Source of the DNA: Rhynchospora pubera
Lineage: Eukaryota > Streptophyta > Magnoliopsida > Poales > Cyperaceae
Direction of reading: 5' to 3'
Assembly (NCBI GenBank): GCA_028095005.1
Contig: CM051459.1
Coordinates: 317,318,513 to 317,382,512, forward strand
Length of the DNA: 64,000 bases
A program made the position numbers and the translations under genes. Of the stretch, positions 45,112 through 57,275 are shown one piece after another. The notes beneath the pieces were generated by a model, which saw nothing but the letters and a program-made list of their open reading frames with translations, did not search any database and was not told the origin of the DNA. Each line of letters starts with the position of its first letter. Positions within the stretch are counted from its first letter, which is position 1.

Positions 45112-47697
45112 ATAGATCTAATCTAAATTTTGTGCAGGATAACTGTACAAAAACTTTGTTTCCAGTCAGAAATTCAAATTCAAAAACTTACCGTGTTATC
45201 GCAATTCTATTTTGCGCTAATTTCTTGTTTCTTTTAATGTTAAAACATTTTATTTTGTTGAGGTAATATTATTAATGGTATCATGCTATTTCTGGGATGA
45301 TGGATTTTTCTTTTTATCCCCCCCCCCTGTTTTTTATTAGTTATTTGCTCCGTGGAATGGAGACCAATCCAGTGCACTCTTTGGATCTGTCAAACTAACT
45401 GATACGAGCCAAGCCATCGATCAGAACAACTTGAATCGGGACCCAATATGAGAGTTGTAGGAAGTGGAAGCAACAAATTAAGATGACTTGCCATGCAGAC
45501 ACCATGAGGCCATTTGTGTTAAGAGTTAACTGAGATCTCCGGTTGCCATCATTAATTGTCACCTAGAATGGTGTTTAGCACATAAAGTCAACAGTAAACA
45601 GCCACGTGAGAGAAAATCTACGGTTTGGATGTGGCATTTCTGATCTTTGGAGTCCATAAAATTTTATATTTTCCTTGCTAGAATTGAATAAGGGGATGTT
45701 AAATGACGTGGTATTTATTTCCAAAAGTGTGTTTGTGTAGGTTGTCCAGATTTGACCCAAGTATTGGTATTTTTGTGTTTTGACCCCAAAATTTCATCAT
45801 TCCTTCTATCGTTTTAGATGTTCTACTTAAATTGGTAGGACCCCAATTAAATGGGCCAATTACCAGTATCAGCTTTATTTTTCAATGTTTTTAAAACCCT
45901 ACCGGGTACTGGAAATTTCCGGTAAAATCGGATATCGGGTGAGCATCCAGTAGAAAAACACGTTCAAAACCCGTTAGTCAAAAACAGGGGCAAAACCGGT
46001 CAAAAATCAGAAAATTAAATGGGCCAGTTACCAGTTTCTTCCTTTCTGCTTTCTCGAGAAAAAAACCATTTGCTTTTTTACCAATTTCGCTAGAGCTAAG
46101 AAAGAGTGAAGACAAGAAGATGCAGAATTTACCCTAAATCTTTTACCCTCAGCCTCCATCCCTCCTCTTTCTCTATTCTGGCCTTCTGGGTCAAGCCTTG
46201 CTGGTACGTCCCCTTTTTTTTCAAGTTTCTTTTCTTTTTGTAATTGTGCCTTTAGGTTTCAATTGATTGCAAAGCTCCATGAACTTGGAAGTGCTCGGCC
46301 CTTAGGCTTCAATTGATTTGACTTTTGATGGTCCTTTTTTTTATTATTCTATTGCCATTTCACATCCTGTATTTTGACGATAGTGGTATATTGAACTCAG
46401 CTTTTGACGAAAGTGGCAGCTTAAAGCCATAAGGTTACTGCAATTAGGGATCTAATGTTGGGTCTATTTGCAAGACATATTTTTAGTTGTAATACTGATG
46501 GTATGCTTCCTTAGTTATGTTTGGAATCATTGTGCTTCTGACAATCATTTAGCTGTAATACTGAGAAGCCTTAATGCCTTATCGATCTATTATGGCAAGA
46601 AGTTTTTATATACTAATTTAAAACCACAATGAACCGGTATTGTATATCATAAACCGGTAATACCGGTAAAACCGATACCGCCACCGGTATGATGGCCCAG
46701 TGTAAAGACTCTTGAGATGATAGCTCATATATCTATCTACAAAATTAATAATGTGAAAATTTGTGCCAGTGTGGCAAATAAACGACGGTAGTACATGTTT
46801 TGATTTGGTTCTGTTTTGATTGTTCTGTTCCACATAAACGGACGAGTGGCAGCTGTGTTATTCTTTTTATGTAATTCGTGTTCCTCTGACTTTTCCGGAA
46901 TAATGGTAATTTTCTAAGAAATCTAATTATATTTATATTGACAACTAGGCTAACGTATTGAATATCAATAATTTTAAATCTAAGATGTTAATTATTTTCA
47001 TAGATAATCGGTTGATGACAAAACAATTTCAAAACGCAACAATATATAATTAAACTATTAGGACCTAAATTCATTTCTATTGTTTTTTAGAAACTTTTAT
47101 TTCATATTAAATTGATATTAATATCAATCTATCCGCTCACATGAAACTTTTCTTTCGAAATACTTAAACTTGATCTCCACTTGATTTTAAACAATTGTGC
47201 CAGCTTGTCATCCTCTCATCGTTTGAATGTGCCTCTTTACTGACAAAATACATTAATTAGGACAAACACGTACAAATAACTCCCCTTATTAAAAGTAGCA
47301 GAATTAAGGGATTATACACTAAATGATGAACATCCACCAAGCCACATGAAAAAAATGACATTCCTAGATGTCAACTTATAACTTGTAAGAGAGATACTAT
47401 AAGCTTGGAAAGAAGCATCAAACAGCAATTGAAAATGTTTGTACAGTCAGACTATACCATATTCATAGGAATATAGAATCATTAAATTTAGTTAATAAAA
47501 CCTCATCCTGTACAGTTAATGCACCGCAGAACCCACTCAAAGAAGTGCACTACCAAATTTCTTTGTTGTTAAAAAAGGAACTATGTATACCCCAGTAATG
47601 AAATAAAAAAATATGGTCAATTCTACCACATTAAGGATCACCACGTGAGTACTCTTTGCTCCTCTTATCCTCTGAAATCACATCACTGTCACTCTTA
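45112..47697. other. Intergenic region with ACCGG-rich repeat debris
   Basis: No gene is visible. From about 45885 to 46690 there are clusters of ACCGGT-like words and a TTTTTAAAACC start, suggesting a worn non-autonomous element, but I could not match termini or a TSD. A near-repeat AAATGGGCCARTTACCAGT occurs at about 45850 and 46018. The last 250 bases may be the 3' untranslated region of the next gene. Confidence 0.4.
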
Positions 47698-49007
47698 TTA
47701 GCACCTCTTCAAATTGTCACCACCTTCCCTTTCCTTCTCCATCGCAAAATAAACAATGTGAAGGACAACAATTTGTAGTGCCAAAAATCCATACCAAATA
47801 CTTGAGAGGTTTCTCATATGACTGTCCCACACCACACAATCATGATGCATATGCAGAAGTACAGGGATCATGACCATTCCAAAACTCACAGCCCTCTTCC
47901 ACTTAATGGCTTCGGCCCGACCATTCAGGACAGAGTACACTTGAGAAGCCTTCGACAAGCACACACCAATAAGAAGAAGATCAATGCAAAGCAACATGTT
48001 GCAGCAAAGGCTCCATGGGTCGCCAAAAGACATCGATACAAATGTAAATGTGGCACTGAATGGAATCAGGTTAAGGATGTTGTAATACATGGTCGAGCCT
48101 CTGTACTTTGGTTCAGACAAAATTGTAGCTGAAGATCAAAAATATAATTGAAAAGTAGTTAAATTTCATGTGATAAGGAAATGGATATGGGATCCTAGAC
48201 TAAATTCTTGCATTGTCTAATATTATTTACTTTATACAGTAAATTTATAGCCTGTGTCAAATAAATTGCATAGCAATAAAGTGGACGGTGAGATTTCAAC
48301 TATCATTCAAAATTCATTTACACACAGTTAACAATCTTAGTTCATTATTATTTTGTGGAATTGCAATACATCTCAAAAAATCATTGATAAAACTAATTCG
48401 AATCATGTGATTGGACTTTACAAATTCAGTACAAAGCAATAACAATCTAAACAGCAAAGGGACTGATCACATATCTCAAATTATTCAGCTAGTACAGTGA
48501 TAAGAACAATAGAATATCTGTAAGTACCATCTAACCTTTCATCTCAGGGAGCTCCACCAGAGCAAAATGAAGCACCACGACAAGAACAACTAGAATTCCA
48601 GAGGCAATGCTAATTGTTGCTTTGAACCACTGCTCCATGCTGGCATGATAGATAAAGCCAGGAAACACCATGACCAAGATGCACAAAAGGATTGTGCAAA
48701 TCTGCCTCCATTTTCGCACCTTGATTGTACGGTCCACTGATAACTCGAGGAACATTCGATTGCAGATCAGCAGGAGCACAGAAATCAGGTACAGCCATAT
48801 GTCGCATTTCATCATCCATGAATCCTGAATTTGACCGAGAAGTGCGGCGTGTGCTATGGTGAAATACACAAGGGCTCCTGAGAGAGAGGTTCCAGAAAAG
48901 AAGCAACTCCATTTATACGTTTGAGGAGGTAATTGTGGCTCCTGAATTTGCTCATGAATCGGCAACTGTTCCATCATTTCCTCTTTGATTATTTCCTGTT
49001 CCATCAT
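47698..49007 (-). CDS. Multi-pass membrane protein of unknown function with an internal duplication
   Basis: Two exons (49007-48536 and 48128-47698) join in frame to 300 residues. Residues 1-30 are Glu/Gln-rich with repeated MMEQ and IKEEM. Each exon then encodes a unit of about four hydrophobic segments. The units align loosely: IKVRKWRQICTILLCILVMV in the first matches AIKWKRAVSFGMVMIPVLL in the second. The C-terminus is charged (AMEKEREGGDNLKRC). Upstream of the ATG is an acceptor (CAG at 49013) and a plausible 5' untranslated exon with donor near 50053, giving a leader intron of about 1 kb. I do not recognise the family; no enzyme motif is visible. Its place in the cell is a membrane, unspecified. 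Confidence 0.75.
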
Positions 49008-49013
49008 TTCCTG

Positions 49014-50318
49014 TACATTGAAATTGTAAGACCAGATTCAGCGTTTTTATGAAATAACAAGAGGTATATATAATTGTATCTCTTGGTTATTTTGGCTTTA
49101 ATAAAACCAGAGGAAATTTGAGCACCTATATAGGTCCAGAAGTTTGCACAAAAAAAAAAAAAACTAAATAAGTACAATTGCAAGTTGTGATAGCTACCAT
49201 TTTTTTTATTGAAAAGATTTAACTGACAGCCAATTATTTCTGCCTAATAGAATATGTTCCGTCAATTCAATTGGCATAAGGCAGTTACCTAATTTTAATT
49301 CTTGATCAAGATATCTAATCATAAGAAGTTAATTATTTTCAAATCAACTTAGGTTTCTGTGCTATCAATTAGTAGTGAAAAAGTTACTTATCCGTTATCA
49401 GACATTTAGATGAATACAGTCAATACTACATTTACCGGATTCAATAATATTTGAGCTCTGAAAATTACAAAGAAACTCATATCCCATATTCAGTCTGAGT
49501 GAAAAAAAAATTGATAAAAATAAGTTGAGAAACAAAGGAAATTTTTGTATAAAACAAATAGGTGCAGCATTTAATTGTAAGCAAACTGCAATGAGAAGCC
49601 AAATATATCCTGGTATTGACAGGAAGGGATTTCTCTGTTCAAAGAATAACACAGCATGTAGATTTTTGTATAGGTTTAGTGCCAAAGAAAGGTTTGATAA
49701 ATCGACAAATCTTCTCATTTTGTGTCTGATCAGAGAAATGATTGAATGCCCTCAAGTAAAATAATCTAGAGGAGAAGAAACATCAAAATAAACAAAGTAA
49801 TTTGCGCCAATTATTTTCATCTGACAATAACATATATCGATCTCAGTATCAAATCTCGCTTAGAAGAAAAACTGTTTTAAAATAAGTAAGAAAAGAACTA
49901 AACAATCTCATCAGTGCTTTCTTTGTATACACGATGCTAAAAGAGGTAACTAAGCATGCCTAAACTGAGACGCTGAATCGCAAGACGACAGAGAAATGTG
50001 CGAAATAAGGATTTGAATTACGAATTTTCGTAAAATAGGAATGAATTATTTACCTTCTTAGCTGATCAGTAGAAATGTTAGAAGAAAATGAAGAAGGCGA
50101 GCTTTCTTTCTTTCTTTTCTTTTCTTTTCGTTTTTCGTTGCTTGTTTTCTTTCCTTCTGCCAAGAAATGACGAGTGAGAATGAGAGCTGACGTCAGTTTG
50201 CGTCGGTTTCCCAAAATATATGGGTCAAGCACCTAGTTCTTCTCCAGTGCTTGTTCACTGCAGAAGACAGAAGTCGGTGAATCTGGACAAAATAAGAACT
50301 GACGAGTAAGTTGCGCCT
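49014..50318. other. Leader intron and promoter of the membrane-protein gene
   Basis: The intron would run from about 50053 to 49013 on the minus strand (AAG|GTAAATA donor, TGTACAG acceptor). The 5' untranslated exon and promoter lie at about 50055-50300. No independent gene is visible. Confidence 0.5.
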
Positions 50319-50878
50319 AGTGTTTTTCAAAATGACACGATACGAGCGTGTTGGTACGATATGCACGCGTATTGACACGACACGACACAACACGACACGT
50401 CTATGGAATTAGCACGACAAGTGCGTGTTAACGTATCGTGTCAAAGTCGTGTCGTGTTGGAGATTTTTAGACATTGACACGTCTTAACACGACACGAGTT
50501 GACACGTGACACGATAAAAAAATATTATTATCTAGAATTTATCAAATTATATTGAATTTATATTATAAATTTAATAATTTTTTATTCATAATATTTTCAT
50601 TCAATCATTGATTTTTATTTTAATATATGAAATTTCAATAATTTATTATATTTTTCTATTTTAAAAAAAATTTAAATATTTTTTAATGGCTTTTTAGTGA
50701 ATAAATTATAATATTGCTTGACACGTTTAACACGTCGTGTCATTACGCGTGTCGTGTTAACCAATTCCTTCATTTGACACGACGCGTTAAAAATATTAAC
50801 TCGTATCAACACGATACGACACGAGCTCTGACACGCGCGTGTTTGACACGACACGACACAACACGACACGTTTGCAAC
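50319..50878. mobile_element. Element rich in TGACACGACACGA repeats, hAT-like TSD
   Basis: It is flanked by the 8-bp TSD TTGCGCCT (50311-50318 and 50879-50886). Both ends are packed with CACGACACGA words in opposite orientation; the middle is very AT-rich. The outermost bases (AGTGTTTTTCAAAATG and inverted GTTGCAAACGTG) are only weakly alike. A relative lies at about 63215-63840. Confidence 0.75.
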
Positions 50879-50886
50879 TTGCGCCT

Positions 50887-51564
50887 TGTATTGTAACAAT
50901 TTCTTTCCGGCCCTTTACAAACCACGAAATTGGTTATATCCTCACTAAAAACAGCATTGGTTTATTTAATAAATTAATAGTTAAGAGTTCTGAGATTTTT
51001 ATGCAAAAGGTGGAAATTGTATAAGACTATGTATATTGCAGAAAATTTTAATTTTCATTCCTTCTTTTAAATTGGAAATGTGTCATTTCCCACAAAAAAA
51101 TAATGTTTGAAACTTTATATTTTTCTACTATCATTGGAACTATTTGGATGCAAGTCAATCTTAATTGGAAAATTTTGAATTTTGATTTTTGAATATGTAC
51201 TTTATTATATTATTAAAATTCGAAAATATTATGACAAAATTGACGTCCGTGATAATTCTATATTTTTTAATTTTTTAAAGTGGGAGAATGTTTTTAGAAA
51301 ACTTTAATATGCAGGTTATAAAGCATGCCCAAGGGTTGGAATATTTGAGCCTGTTGGTTAAATATTTTCTCTCGATTTGCCGATTTGCAAAACAACACCG
51401 AAACTCTTAAACTAACATCTCTTTTTAGTGCTTTATAGCTAGATTTATTGAAGAATGGATTAAAGCAAGTGTGGCACTTAGTTTGGAGCTTCAAGAGATT
51501 GCTTTGGTCTAGTTAGATTCAGTAGTTAAGGTTTATTTAATCTCTAAACTAATCTCAATCAATT
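50887..51564. other. AT-rich intergenic region
   Basis: I see no gene, repeat or known element border in this stretch. Confidence 0.4.
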
Positions 51565-52920
51565 TGTTGGTAAAATGCTCAGTTTTTCTGTCCAGCGTCA
51601 TACAACGCTAGCTGCCGTTACACAACGCAGCGTTAATTCGCTCCTAAATTGCAAAATCTCTGACAATGTTGGAACAGCGTTACACAACGCTCAGTAGCGT
51701 TGTGCAACGTTAGTTCATTTGCTTTTAAACCAGTTAAATCCATTATTTCCCCTTGTCAGAACGTTGTGCAACGCTAAGTAACGTTACACAACATTTCCTC
51801 TCCTATGTTGTGTAACGCTATTCAGCGTTGTACAACGTAGTCATGAAGCAGGCAACTCTGCATTGCTCAGACATCGATCTGCATCGATGCTGCATGCATG
51901 CTGCTATGTTCCATGCATCGTAGCGTTGTGTAACGCTCTAAACTTCGCTCAGACTTCGCTCAATCGCTCTGGACGCGTAGTGCAACGCTGAATAGCGTTA
52001 TGCAACGGCGACGTTGTGTGACGCTAGTCGGCGTCGTATGACGTTCTGACAATATTGTTTGAGTTTGTCAGTTCTGCCTTGATTGTTTTCTTTACTTCGT
52101 TGTGCAACGCTACCAAGCGTTAAACAACGCTCTGACAAGTTCCAACGGAACTGTCGAGCTTCTGCTTTGGATTTTTGCTGAATCGTTGTGCAACGCTATA
52201 CAGCGTTACACAACGCTCTGACAACTCACAACGTTATTGTCTGTGACCGTTTGATTTTTCAACGGTTATTTCTGCGTTGTACAACGCCATATAGCGTTGT
52301 ATAACAGCAGAGTCTGTTTTGACTGGTTTTTGGAGCTGTTGGCGCCCTCTATATATATGGGGCCTCTTGGAACTGTTTAGACACTTTTGAAACCTTTGAA
52401 ACTTCTCCCTTTTGAGCTCCAACCAGTTAGACATTACTCTCTCTAGTGTTTGAGCATTATTTTAGCAAAATCATTGAGATTAGAGTGTGCAAAACCAATC
52501 CACTAGTGTTAATTGCTAGATTTGTTGAGTGATTTGGTTAGAGCCTCAATCCTTTGAGTGTTTGAGCTTGTTTAATTGAGTTAGGCCAATCCACCTTGAG
52601 AGTGTTTGTAACAAGGTGATTTGGTTCGAATTTGTAGTCCCGTTCGTGTGAAATTGAACGGAGCGCGCCCATTTCGAGGTTACGAAACTCCCGGAGATGT
52701 ACGACTAAGGCTAACACTTCCTAACGGGTCGGAACTCCGTAATATATTGCGTGTCATTTCTTCTCTTCTCTCTTTACCTTTCTTGAATTGTGAATTTCTT
52801 GTGCTTTGATTGTGTTTTGTTAGAACAAGTTTGAATTGAACCAAATATTGACCATACCGGTTTAGAACTTTATTTTTGTGCCTATTCACCCCCCTCTAGG
52901 CCTTTAAATTAGGGACAACA
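51565..52920 (+). mobile_element. SIRE/Maximus-like copia LTR remnant with a palindromic AGCGTTnnnnAACGCT array
   Basis: It starts TGTTGGTAAAATGCTCAG and ends CCCCCCTCTAGG...GGGACAACA, the usual close of SIRE-type LTRs. A TATA box (CTCTATATATATGG) is near 52351. Directly after it, AGAGCCTTAG looks like the remains of a primer-binding site, so this is a 5' LTR with the body deleted rather than a clean solo LTR. Between 51590 and 52310 at least 15 near-palindromes such as AGCGTTACACAACGCT and GCGTTGTGCAACGC occur. Confidence 0.7.
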
Positions 52921-53378
52921 GAGCCTTAGAGTTCAGACCGAACAAACTCGCTTCAATTAATTAGAAAATTAGTTTGGTATTTGGTAAGCGTTTACTGAAA
53001 GTGCTGTTTTTATTGGAAAAATAATTTAAATCTTTTTTTAATTAGGCAAAATTGGGTATAACCCCCTGTAAACTATGTAAACCGGATATAACCCCCTGCA
53101 CATTTGAAAATTAGATAGAACACCCTACAAACTCAGAGTTCGGGAAATAACTCCTTTCAATTAAATTCAGTCATTTATTTATTAAAGAATAATCAATTTT
53201 AAATCATATGACTAAAATACCCTTCCCCTTTGTCCCTTCTACTCCGTCGTTGCACAAATATAAAGAAAGAAAGCTGCACTAATATCAGAACAATGCAAAA
53301 CATGAGATGGTAGTAGAATAGAAAAAAGTACGCTCAATTAATTCATTGCAATAGTTCTAATACTGACATTAATTAATA

Positions 53379-54318
53379 GGGGCAATTAGATACATGCCAC
53401 TCTAAAACTTCAAAATTAGAAAAATGCCACCACAAAACTAATCCTTAGCTCAATGCCACTCCAAATCTCTTATATTTAGAAAATTGCCACTCCAATACGA
53501 TTTTTATACAAAATTCATATAAGAATAACAAAAAAGTGTTGTATCTCAAAATATGTTTTTGTATTTCCCAAAATGTCCTTTACCCCTTCCTTTCTCCTTT
53601 CCTCAGTTGCGACACAGAGGCATAAACCACCTCAAAGAATTTAAGAAAACAAAAATTACGACTTGTATCATCTCTTCTGAAAGAAAGCAAAATTTTCATT
53701 AAGGATATAAATGGCAACATTTTATTATAAGATCTCGAGTATTAATATCTCTGCCGATAGCACCCCAAAAAAATCAGATTTTTGAAGCTGCAACAGATGC
53801 ATAGATACGATTGATAAGGAAGGCAACCACATCGAGCAATGAGAGCAACCCAAGCGCAGCCCCTCCTTATTAATCAGGCTAGCGATGCGAGAGATAGCAA
53901 AGCTGCCATTTATCTCCTGCCATGGCTTGAGATCGAAGGTCAAACGACACAGCATACCCGAGGGGCGCGAGATGTAGATCGCCGGAATAGCGGCCTGGAA
54001 CAGCAGGGTCTACGGTGGCAATAACTGATTAGTGACAAGATCATCTGGTAGGACTTGCGTTGCAGCTATTTGTCATGGTCGCCATTGTCACAAAGGAAAG
54101 AAAAAAGAAAGGGACAAAGGCCATTTTGGGAATATTGAAAAATATTTTGAAATACAGTACCTTCTTATTATTTCGTATATCTAAAGAGTATAGAAATTGT
54201 ATTATAGTGGCAATTTTCTAAATAAAACAGATTTGGAGTGGCATTGAGCTAAGGATTGGTTTTGTGGTGGCATTTTTCTAATTCTGAAGTTTCAGAGTGG
54301 CACATATCTAATTTTCCC
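53379..54318. mobile_element. Long-TIR Mutator-like element nested in the previous one
   Basis: A 9-bp TSD TAATTAATA lies at 53370-53378 and 54319-54327. Its arms of over 120 bp start GGGGCAATTAGATACATGCC and, inverted, GGGAAAATTAGATATGTGCC. Inside the arms GCCACTC and AAAATTAGAAAAATGCCACC recur. The interior has no recognisable gene. The 57276-58398 element is a relative. Confidence 0.9.
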
Positions 54319-54817
54319 TAATTAATATTACGGTGAAATTTAAATTAAATATTCATATGAAAAGTAAGCCAACAAAATTCCTAGTCTAACGATATCCATC
54401 AATTTACGTCATCAATATATAATTTCTACATTAATTTATTTTCAAAAAGTACCAGACTATTCTATTTGGTTCACAATTGTTCAGCCAACAAAAAGACAAA
54501 GGACAATGCAAAAGTAGACATAAAAAAGGCCCAAAACTATACAGATCAATACATTGATCCGATCTGATCGCCGAGAGGAGAAAAAAAAAATCAAACACAA
54601 TTTTTCACATAAATATTTATCTGCGCAAATCTATTTGTAAAAATTAAACAATATGCAATACCGATTAATACAAACCTGCACTTGCGAAGAGAAATAGTCC
54701 CAGAAGAAAATTAGTACTTTCACTGACTTTGTCGTGAAGAATCGTAAAAAGTTGTAGAACAAACAGAGAAGTAAAAATGGAACGATTGTATCTGCGTGAG
54801 AGAGAGAGTATATCCTA

Positions 54818-54999
54818 GGCTCCGTTTGGATGCGTTGAGAATAAGGTAGGAAGAAGGAAGAAGGGAAGAAATTTATTGGGAAGGGGTAAATATATTGGGA
54901 AGTGTGTAACTTTTGTGAAGAGTTTGGATGGTTAGAAATAAATTTATTGGTAAAAAGTGGTTATTCCTTATTCAGGAAAGAAGCCATCCAAACGGAGCC
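54818..54999. mobile_element. GTTTGGAT MITE nested in the outer long-TIR element
   Basis: It runs from GGCTCCGTTTGGATGCG to CATCCAAACGGAGCC with TA on both sides. Over 182 bp it is nearly the same as the inner MITE at 38641-38829, so this subfamily has moved fairly recently. Confidence 0.85.
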
Positions 55000-55618
55000 T
55001 AGAGATTTAGAAAGGAAATCATTATTTTCAGCAATATCAAATTGGATATCGATATTGCCTTTTTTAAGTCTACGCTGAAAAATGGAGGGAAAATGAAACG
55101 ACGGAGTAGAAGGGATAAAGAAGAAGGGTATTTTAGTCATATGATTTAAAATTGATTATTCTTTAATAAATAAATGACTGAATTTAATTGAAAGGAGTTA
55201 TTTCCCGAACTCTGAAGTTTACAGGGTGTTCTATCCAATTTTCAAGTGTGCAGGGAGTTATATCCGGTTTACAAAGTTTACAGGGGGTTATATCTAATTT
55301 TGCCTTTAATTAAGGAGTGGAATGGTGGCCTACAAGCAATTTTTTAACATATATTTTAAAAAAAAATTCATTCCAGCGACAAAATTAAAATCGATAGCAA
55401 ATTGAATTGAATTGGTTTTTGGTTGTATGTACTGGTATCAAGGATAATGTAAGGTGATATCATATCATTTTCTCCTTAATTAATTTATCATTTGTTATAG
55501 TAACAATGTTAATAAAAGCATACTTAATATTGTATTTTTTTCCCTTCTTTTTTTATTTTTTGGTATTATTTTAATCCGAAAAAATAATTTCAAAGGTCTT
55601 GTTCCAATTTTTTATTAC

Positions 55619-55775
55619 GGGTGCGTTTGGATAGGTGTGGGAAGAAGGGAAAAAGGGAAGAAGTGAGAAGAAGTATTGGGAAGTGTGTAACTTTGTGAAG
55701 AATTTAGATTGTTTATAATTTTTTTTCTTCTTTCTTCCTTCTTCCCCATTCTTCTTCTCTCATCCAAACGCCCCC
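55619..55775. mobile_element. GTTTGGAT MITE, empty-site relative of the outer 38.6-kb copy
   Basis: It starts GGGTGCGTTTGGATAGG and ends CATCCAAACGCCCCC. Its interior resembles the outer MITE at 38554-38887 but lacks the inner insertion. Confidence 0.75.
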
Positions 55776-56014
55776 TACGAGAGAAGACAATACAACGACG
55801 AGTAGTGCTTGTTTCCTGGACAGGAGTCCAGGAAAACCTTACCTTTAACTCAACCATCATTGAAAGTTTTATACTTTTATTATTCTCATGTCCCAAGTCC
55901 CAACCAAGGTAGAAATTTTACTACGGAAATGACACAATCCTCATTTCAGATGTTGGTGCTCCTTTGTTCATGTTAGTGTTCTTTTGTTTTAATTTTGAGT
56001 AATTATATAACGGA

Positions 56015-56890
56015 ATTGATTAGTATTATCCCAGCATTTCTATCATTCCCACCATCCTTTAGAAAACACGTTCATTTTTTTCTATTTTTAGAAAACGTGT
56101 TTGAAATTCTCTCTTCCATTTTCGAAAATCCAGAAAACGCGTTTCTATGCGTACGCTAGTACTCCCCCCCCCCCCCCCCGCCCCACCCCTCCCGCGTACG
56201 ATCCCCCCTCCCCCTGCCCCTCTCACACACTTCATAACCTGTTGAAATTAATATTCATAAATGTTGAAGCTAATGCCGTAATGGTTGAACTTGGCATATT
56301 TAAATATTGAAGGTAATATTTGAAGTGGGCATATTTAAATTGTTGAAGTTGTCATATATATTAACTTCAACATTTATATATGACAATTTCAACTTCAAAC
56401 AATTGGTCTATTTATATATATTAAATGTTAATATATATAACTGTTGAGGTTAATATCGTTACTGTTGAAGTTAATATATATAATTGTTGAACTTGGAATA
56501 TTTAAATGTTGAAGAAGATATTTGAAGTGAGCATATTTAAATTGTTGAAGTTGGCATATATATTAACTTCAACAGTTACGCTATTAACTTCAACATTTAA
56601 ATATGTTAACCTCAACGGTTAGAATCAATATATATTGTGTGTGTGAGAGTACGATATTACCAGAGGGTGGGGAGGAGAGGGGGAAGGGTAGCGTACGCGG
56701 GAGGTGGGGGTTGGGGAGCGTACGCAGGAGGGCGGGAGGGGGGGCGAGCGTACACGCGCGGGAGAGGAGAGCGAAAAAAGAATGAGTATTAGATTTTCGT
56801 ATTTAGAAAACGTGTGAATAATTGTTTTCTAAAATAGAAAACACGTGGGGATGATGGAAATGACAAATATCGGAGATGATCCTTATCACC
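56015..56890. mobile_element. Fold-back element copy B
   Basis: The outer arms (about 56015-56240 and 56640-56890) are complementary. They carry CATTCCCACCATCC against GGATGATGGAAATG, then GAAAACGTGT words, then GCGTACGC with C-runs and G-runs. The loop (about 56240-56640) is AT-rich, with repeated GTTGAAGTTAATATATAT-type units in both orientations. It is built like the split copy at 24955-36430. Confidence 0.75.
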
Positions 56891-57079
56891 CCGATTATAT
56901 AACCTACTGTCCCTCAAAATGAGGATGGCTCAAGTATATTTTTAATTTGGACAACGGATAAATGGAGGGGAGAAGTAATGGGAAGGAAAAGTGGGCTGAC
57001 CGCACTTGCCGGAATTGGTAACCCTGGTAACACAAGGTGTTTGAATCCAACCGGGTTCATAACAAGATACAATTAATTT

Positions 57080-57237
57080 GGGACCGTTTGAATCGCTTAG
57101 AAATAAGAGGAATAGTCTATTTCTAAGCGAAAAATATTGAGAAGTGTATAACTTTGTGAAAAATTTAGATAATTAAAAATAAATTTCCGTCTAGAAAGAG
57201 GCTATTCCTCTTATTCCTAAGCAGTCCAAACGACACC
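57080..57237. mobile_element. Diverged GTTTGGAT-type MITE
   Basis: It starts GGGACCGTTTGAATCGCTTAG and ends CTAAGCAGTCCAAACGACACC, 158 bp, with the same inner AAGTGTATAACTTTGTGAA words as the other copies. Confidence 0.6.
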
Positions 57238-57275
57238 TTAAGGACAAACACAAGATACAAAATTAAAATAAGATA

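Larger units (their letters stand above)
53045..55304. mobile_element. Long-TIR (Mutator-like) non-autonomous element, outer
   Basis: Inverted arms of about 200 bp begin GGCAAAATTGGGTATAACCC on the left and, inverted, GGCAAAATTAGATATAACCC on the right. They share ACCGGATATAAC and GAGTTCGGGAAATAACTCC. The TSD is TTTAATTA (8 bp, or 9 with one mismatch) at 53037-53044 and 55305-55312. The interior holds two later insertions (53379-54318 and 54818-54999) and no transposase. Confidence 0.85.

Noticed and set aside
45885..46690. A hAT element starting CAATGTTTTTAAAACC and ending with CACTGGGCC inverted
   Set aside because: The tips match poorly and no target-site duplication was found; kept only as repeat debris.
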